Source: Sutcliffiella sp. FSL R7-0096
Lineage (GTDB): Bacteria; Bacillota; Bacilli; Bacillales; Bacillaceae_I
Assembly: GCF_038595065.1 (NCBI RefSeq)
Contig: NZ_CP152003.1
Coordinates: 3,266,001 to 3,330,000, forward strand
Direction of reading: 5' to 3'
DNA length: 64,000 bases
Shown: piece by piece, positions 59,760-64,000 of the stretch
How the letters are laid out: each line of letters begins with the position of its first letter
How positions within the stretch are numbered: position 1 is the first letter of the stretch
Program-made: the position numbers and the translations under genes
The notes under the pieces: model-generated
Seen by the model: only the letters and a program-made list of their open reading frames with translations
What the model was told of the DNA's origin: nothing
The model's database searches: none

Positions 59760-61226
59760 TCAAAAATCGAATCTTGATGTAATCATTTTTTTACGGGTGA
59801 AGAAATTCACGCCGTCTTTTCCGTTCACATGAAGATCTCCGTAAAAAGAGTCTTTCCAGCCCGAGAACGGGAAAAACGCCATCGTTGCTGGTACTCCTAC
59901 ATTGACACCAATCATGCCTGCATCCGCTTCTTCCCGGAACTGGCGAACTGCCTTGGCATCTTTTGTGTAGATGGTAGCACCATTTCCAAAACGGGATTTT
60001 TCAATATGAGACAATGCTTCATCAAGGTTCTTTGCTCGCAGAAGACTCAATACCGGTGCAAAGATCTCTTCCTTGGCAATTGTCATTTCCGGTGTCACAT
60101 GGTCAAAGATAGTTGGTCCAAGGTAGTTTCCTTCTGTCATCTCATCCATTTCCTTTCGCCCATCCCTGATCAGGGAAGCCCCTTCTGATAAACCCTGTTT
60201 AATGTAGCCAAGTACTTTTTCCCTATGGCTTTCCCTTATAACAGGGGTCAATAATACTTCTTCATCCATTCCGTTTCCGATAGTCAGGGTATTCGCTTTC
60301 GTTTTTAACTCTTCTACAAATTGGTCATTATCCCCGACTACCACAACTGCACTACACGCCATGCAACGCTGTCCCGCACTGCCAAAAGCGGAAGTCAGGA
60401 TATGCTGTGCTGCTTTTTCATTGTTTGCATCTGGCATGACCACATGATGGTTTTTCGCTCCTGATAAAGCCTGAACACGCTTCCCATTTTTCGCGGCAGT
60501 CTCATATACATATTTTGCCACAGGCTGCGAACCGACAAAGGATATTGCTTTTACATCCTCATGATTAAGCAGACCATTTACCACGTCGTGTGCTCCATGA
60601 ACAATGTTTAAAATCCCGTCAGGCGCTCCAGCTTCTGTAAAAAGCTCTACCAAACGATTTGCAAGCATCGGCGTTCGCTCTGAAGGCTTCAGGACAAACG
60701 TATTACCGCATGCGATGGCAAGCGGGAACATCCATAACGGAACCATCATTGGAAAGTTGAAAGGCGTAATCCCCCCCACCACTCCAAGGGGATAGCGGTA
60801 CATGCTGGAATCAATATCTTCTGCTATATTGGATAAGGTTTCCCCCATCATCAAGGTCGGGGCACCGGCTGCAAATTCCACACATTCCAACCCTCTTTGC
60901 ACTTCCCCATGCGCTTCCTTGAAGGCCTTTCCATTTTCGAGCACGATGAGCTTTGCCAGTTCATCATGGTTTTGCGTCAACAGATGATGATATGCATACA
61001 TAATGCGGGCACGCTTAGGGACAGGCGTATTCTTCCACATTTGGAACGCGGTTTTTGCAGCCTTAACCGCTTCCTCCACATCCTCTTTCGTCGAAATTGG
61101 AACCTTTGCCAAGCATTCCTTTGTCGCAGGGTTGATAACTTCCATCTGTTCCGTCCCCTTGGAATCCACCCATTTTCCATCTATGAAATTCTGCAAAACT
61201 GCTGTTTCTTTTGAAGTGATTGTCAT
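59760..61226 (-). CDS. mmsA: CoA-acylating (methyl)malonate-semialdehyde dehydrogenase
   Basis: A 488-residue aldehyde dehydrogenase of the MmsA/IolA group. The catalytic cysteine is in GSAGQRCMACSAV and GGITPFNFPMM binds the cofactor. It oxidises malonate semialdehyde or methylmalonate semialdehyde to acetyl- or propionyl-CoA. GAGGAGG is 8 bases before the ATG. With the aminotransferase it would complete beta-alanine catabolism; in other settings the same enzyme serves valine or inositol. Confidence 0.92.
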   Translation of the reverse strand: MTITSKETAVLQNFIDGKWVDSKGTEQMEVINPATKECLAKVPISTKEDVEEAVKAAKTAFQMWKNTPVPKRARIMYAYHHLLTQNHDELAKLIVLENGKAFKEAHGEVQRGLECVEFAAGAPTLMMGETLSNIAEDIDSSMYRYPLGVVGGITPFNFPMMVPLWMFPLAIACGNTFVLKPSERTPMLANRLVELFTEAGAPDGILNIVHGAHDVVNGLLNHEDVKAISFVGSQPVAKYVYETAAKNGKRVQALSGAKNHHVVMPDANNEKAAQHILTSAFGSAGQRCMACSAVVVVGDNDQFVEELKTKANTLTIGNGMDEEVLLTPVIRESHREKVLGYIKQGLSEGASLIRDGRKEMDEMTEGNYLGPTIFDHVTPEMTIAKEEIFAPVLSLLRAKNLDEALSHIEKSRFGNGATIYTKDAKAVRQFREEADAGMIGVNVGVPATMAFFPFSGWKDSFYGDLHVNGKDGVNFFTRKKMITSRFDF

Positions 61227-61304
61227 GTCTTTGTCCTCCTCATTCTTTTATGGGATTTTTAGAACTTATGACTATTATCTGTGAAATTAGAAAGGCTTTC
61301 ATTA

Positions 61305-61348
61305 GACAAAATGTAAAATGGATAAGGTTTTGCCTCTGACATTTTGCC
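61305..61348. promoter_or_regulatory. Inverted repeat upstream of mmsA
   Basis: GACAAAATGT (61305-61314) and ACATTTTGCC (61339-61348), one mismatch, centres 34 bp apart. It lies between pucR and mmsA and could be a PucR operator; no consensus for this regulator is known to me. Confidence 0.4.
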
Positions 61349-61349
61349 A

Positions 61350-61384
61350 GAAAAAAAGATTGGTCCGTTTAGGAAACCAATCTC
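61350..61384 (-). terminator. pucR terminator
   Basis: Minus strand: AGATTGGT pairs with ACCAATCT around 11 bases, followed by TTTTTT, 9 bases past the pucR stop. Confidence 0.85.
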
Positions 61385-61392
61385 CATACTTT

Positions 61393-63000
61393 TTATAATG
61401 TGTACGATTTGCCATCTCCGTCCAAATACGCATTTGTTGTATTCAGATATTCATATACCATCACCATGAATTCAATTACTAATCTCTTCTCCGAATTCAT
61501 GAAATCTGCCCCCAGCAAGCTCTCAAGCTTCTGTATCCTGTGATAGAGGGTCTGTCTGACGATATAGAGTTTGCTTGCCGTCTCTTTTTTTGATCCGTTG
61601 CAGGCCAGATAGGTTTTCAAGGTTTCGAGCAGCTTTCCATTATGCTTCTGATCATAAACAATCACAGGCTCGAGATATTCCATGACAAAATCACGAAGAT
61701 CATGATGCTTTTGCATAAATGAAATGAGCCGGTAAATATGGAGATCTTCGAAAAAGGAGAAATACTCCTCTTTTAACAGCTGTTCTTGTATCTGCAAAGC
61801 CTCCCACGAGGACTGATAGCTTCTAGATAGCTGATCAAGGGGATGAACATACTTTCCTACAGCTAAACGCAGCGAAGAAGTTCCGTTGTTATCTTTTTGT
61901 TTACTAAGAATAACTGCAGCACCCTCAGAAAGCCTCTCTTTCCAGCCTCTCTCTTCCCTTCTGTTGATCAGGATTACCGTCAACGTGTTTTTCATTTCAG
62001 TAAAAAAAACTGAAAAGCCCTGCTGTTCAAAAATAGAGCGGAATAACAAGGTAAGATAGGTCTTGTCCAAGGAAGGCGCCTGCTGGTTCTTCTTTTTGCA
62101 TAAGAGAACCACTCCACCTTTATGAAAGATTGCCTCATTTCGTCCAAGAAATCCGCGGATAGATTCCTTGCTCTGACCACCTTCGAGCCAACTGCGGAGC
62201 CACTCGCTTTCTTCCAATCTTCTTTTCTCCTCCACATACAACCCTCTTAAAATATGCTGTGCGAGCGCTGTAACCGTACGATCCAAAAGAAGATGATCAA
62301 ACTCACTCATCGTGCGGTCCTGTGAAAGGATGTGAATGACACCATGGTGCTTATCCAACACCTGTACAGACTCCTTCAAATATCTTTCCTTAAAAGGGTC
62401 CGATTTCAGGGAGCAAAGAATTTTCTTCCGTTCATGGATAGGGACGTCTGGGATAAAGAACCTTTCTTGGTTACCATTTTCGTAAATGATTTGTGTTTCC
62501 AAATGTTCTTGAAGATAGGTGAGGATGTCAAGTTCATGTGTAATGGTCAATAGTTTTTTGTTCAAGGTTTGAGAGTAGCTTTCCAATTGAGAGATCATCT
62601 GATATTGCTGGTTGATTAAGACAGAATGAATATCTTGTGTAATATCTACAAATGACACTTCCTGATGAAAGAAAATAAGAGGGAATTGATGTGCATTGGC
62701 TAAATCAATAATTTCCTGAGGGATGGCGGGGATGTAGGGACCTTTCTCAATACATAATCCGGCGGCCTGACAGTTTATCAACTGTTGGACAAATGAACAG
62801 AACTTCTCGATGTCCCCTCCAAAAGATACACCTGTGGATAAAATCAGTTCTTGTCCATTCAATAGTTTTTCTATATTGGTGATTTCCACAACATGCACCC
62901 ATTTCACTTGGCGATGCATTCCTTGTCCTCCTGCAATTACTTCGGATCTCTCAAACTGTTTTCGCTTCATGATTTCCTGTAAGGACAGCATGGTTTTCAT
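61393..63000 (-). CDS. PucR family transcriptional regulator
   Basis: A 535-residue regulator. The N-terminal PucR-type domain (about 5-125) begins SLQEIMKRKQFERSEVIAGG, a middle GGDEF-like/variable region follows, and the C-terminal helix-turn-helix is ACNGSKKETASKLYIVRQTL then YHRIQKLESLLG. Members regulate purine, pyrimidine or amino acid catabolism. It lies between the permease and the dehydrogenase and probably controls both. Confidence 0.9.
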   Translation of the reverse strand: MKTMLSLQEIMKRKQFERSEVIAGGQGMHRQVKWVHVVEITNIEKLLNGQELILSTGVSFGGDIEKFCSFVQQLINCQAAGLCIEKGPYIPAIPQEIIDLANAHQFPLIFFHQEVSFVDITQDIHSVLINQQYQMISQLESYSQTLNKKLLTITHELDILTYLQEHLETQIIYENGNQERFFIPDVPIHERKKILCSLKSDPFKERYLKESVQVLDKHHGVIHILSQDRTMSEFDHLLLDRTVTALAQHILRGLYVEEKRRLEESEWLRSWLEGGQSKESIRGFLGRNEAIFHKGGVVLLCKKKNQQAPSLDKTYLTLLFRSIFEQQGFSVFFTEMKNTLTVILINRREERGWKERLSEGAAVILSKQKDNNGTSSLRLAVGKYVHPLDQLSRSYQSSWEALQIQEQLLKEEYFSFFEDLHIYRLISFMQKHHDLRDFVMEYLEPVIVYDQKHNGKLLETLKTYLACNGSKKETASKLYIVRQTLYHRIQKLESLLGADFMNSEKRLVIEFMVMVYEYLNTTNAYLDGDGKSYTL

Positions 63001-63105
63001 TTATTCACCTCTTAAGCCTTAATGTATGACTAGGTCCTAAAATCATACTCTTATTATAACGTAAGTAGTAAATAAATTTAATTAAAAATTCTGACAAATT
63101 AACAC

Positions 63106-63140
63106 AAAAGATGACATGTTCAGTATTTCGACATGTCATC
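63106..63140 (-). terminator. Terminator before pucR
   Basis: Minus strand: GATGACATGT pairs with ACATGTCATC around 11 bases, then TTTTGTG. It ends the small-gene transcript. Confidence 0.8.
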
Positions 63141-63153
63141 CTTTCTTTTACGG

Positions 63154-63387
63154 TTAATTATTTATCGGAAAATATAATTGAATCTCCTGGACCATTTCCT
63201 GGAATTCACCCTCGTCATTGAAATCACTTGAATCCCAATTTTCCAGGATCCAATTGACCAACTCTTCTGGTGAATTAAAGAACTCTCCACTAGAATCGGC
63301 TTTACGAATTGTAAATCTGTTGTTATCCTCGTCAATGGTTACCTCGCAAGGATAAGCACTTTCTTTGCATTTCAATTGATATTCCAT
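63154..63387 (-). CDS. Hypothetical protein, 77 residues
   Basis: Not recognised. Acidic, with two beta-like segments (EYQLKCKESAYPCEVTIDED, NRFTIRKADSSGEF) and a helical tail (PEELVNWILENWDSSDF). ATG 63387 has AAAGGAG about 10 bases upstream. It lies downstream of another small gene and the permease, with a terminator after it. Confidence 0.6.
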   Translation of the reverse strand: MEYQLKCKESAYPCEVTIDEDNNRFTIRKADSSGEFFNSPEELVNWILENWDSSDFNDEGEFQEMVQEIQLYFPINN

Positions 63388-63459
63388 AAAAGAATTACTC
63401 CTTTCACGATGCAGTTTACATGATTTTATTCCAACCTTGCTCAAACTATGAGAAATTTA

Positions 63460-63690
63460 TTAACTTTCTTGCCGCTGCTGTCTGATTAATAGGGAGGCAA
63501 AATACTTCCTCGAATCTGCATGTTTTATGTGTAGAGTTTCTTCATGGGGAATGTCCTTTTTTCCATCATTCATTTCCAGGACAAGAAATGCACCCTCTAA
63601 GTTTTCTTCTACATCCTTGATACGGAACCCTTTATTTATGAAAAAATCTATTTTATCTTTTTCCGCTATATATTGTTGATAATCACTCAA
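63460..63690 (-). CDS. Hypothetical protein, 76 residues
   Basis: Not recognised. Charged, mixed alpha/beta (INKGFRIKDVEENLEGAFLV, LEMNDGKKDIPHEETLHIKH). TTG start at 63690 with GAGAGGAGG 8 bases upstream. It is 23 bases after the permease gene and probably in the same transcript. Confidence 0.65.
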   Translation of the reverse strand: MSDYQQYIAEKDKIDFFINKGFRIKDVEENLEGAFLVLEMNDGKKDIPHEETLHIKHADSRKYFASLLIRQQRQES

Positions 63691-63713
63691 AAAATATTCC
63701 TCCTCTCAGGTAG

Positions 63714-64000
63714 TCAGCTCGAAAGCTCCCGTGGTTCTTCATAGGCATCCGCATCATCAAGGATGACCCAATCCCTTCCCACTGTGATTCCTAAATATTT
63801 CTCATCATCCGGGTCTTCAATCTCAGCCTGCTGATATTTTTTGAAATACCAATATTTTGCGAGGACATAATATAAACCTCCACCTACTACAAATCCCACA
63901 ATGAAAGAGTAGTTCGCCAAATAATAAGCTGATGCTCCTCCTACAAACCAGGCGATGAACCCTGCAAGATTAAACCCATTTGTATATTTAAACTGACCGT
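63714..64000 (-). CDS. NCS1 family nucleobase:cation symporter, C-terminal part
   Basis: The last 95 residues of a permease run off the right edge. They hold two membrane segments (GFNLAGFIAWFVGGASAYYL, NYSFIVGFVVGGGLYYVL) and a cytoplasmic tail. KYTNGFNLAG is typical of NCS1 permeases for hydantoin, allantoin, cytosine or uracil. The substrate cannot be told. With a PucR regulator and beta-alanine genes nearby, uracil or dihydropyrimidine uptake is likely. Confidence 0.85.
   Translation of the reverse strand, partial: GQFKYTNGFNLAGFIAWFVGGASAYYLANYSFIVGFVVGGGLYYVLAKYWYFKKYQQAEIEDPDDEKYLGITVGRDWVILDDADAYEEPRELSS

Overview
The window is chromosomal DNA of an endospore-forming member of the Bacillaceae. 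It carries sigK, spoIIP, gpr and sda, Bacillus-type ribosome binding sites, frequent TTG/GTG starts, a CIRCE-controlled dnaK operon and a T-box in front of alaS. Gene order follows Bacillus subtilis closely, except that sigK is one uninterrupted gene (no skin element). The species cannot be named from the sequence alone.

Layout. 1-9.6 kb: heat-shock operon hrcA-grpE-dnaK-dnaJ-prmA-rsmE, with hemW and lepA upstream. 9.8-13.2 kb: sporulation genes yqxA, spoIIP, gpr, then rpsT. 13.7-19.8 kb: holA, yqzM and the DNA-uptake cluster comEC/comEB/comEA with divergent comER. 19.9-25.8 kb: yqeM-rsfS-yqeK-nadD-yhbY-aroE-yqeH-yqeG, then sda preceded by DnaA boxes. 26-32 kb: psd, an M3 peptidase, a tiny Gly/Tyr-rich protein gene, sigK, and a strain-specific island. 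32.3-38 kb: an OpuF-type osmoprotectant importer with fused permease and binding protein, a secreted nuclease and an M32 carboxypeptidase. 38.2-41.7 kb: methionine-to-cysteine operon yrrT-mtnN-mccA-mccB. 42-57.9 kb: the yrr region (NERD protein, yrrS, pbpI, greA, udk, trhP2, trhP1, trmR, mltG, an NsrR-like regulator, yrzB, ruvX, ireB, alaS, AI-2E permease). 58-64 kb: a catabolic module (class III aminotransferase, semialdehyde dehydrogenase, PucR regulator, NCS1 permease) that fits beta-alanine or reductive pyrimidine breakdown.

The most novel item is at 30.5-32.2 kb. A secreted precursor carries eight exact copies of the heptapeptide ELPPIHM plus one variant. Next to it is a 40-residue paralogue, too short for ordinary gene calling, that ends in ELPSIH. 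A PlcR-like helix-turn-helix/TPR regulator is divergent to both. The eight ELPPIHM copies differ from one another in DNA only at synonymous positions, so the peptide itself appears to be selected. This looks like a multi-copy relative of the PlcR-PapR quorum-sensing system.

The second theme is a family of structured intergenic repeats, about 90-135 bp and roughly ten copies or fragments, lying between genes inside operons (dnaJ/dnaK, dnaK/grpE, the alaS leader, aroE/yqeH and others). Stems are kept while stem sequences change. One copy sits in a 225-bp unit inserted into another copy with a 9-bp target duplication, so the family has been mobile. Two non-coding stretches also show a roughly 21-bp repeat period.
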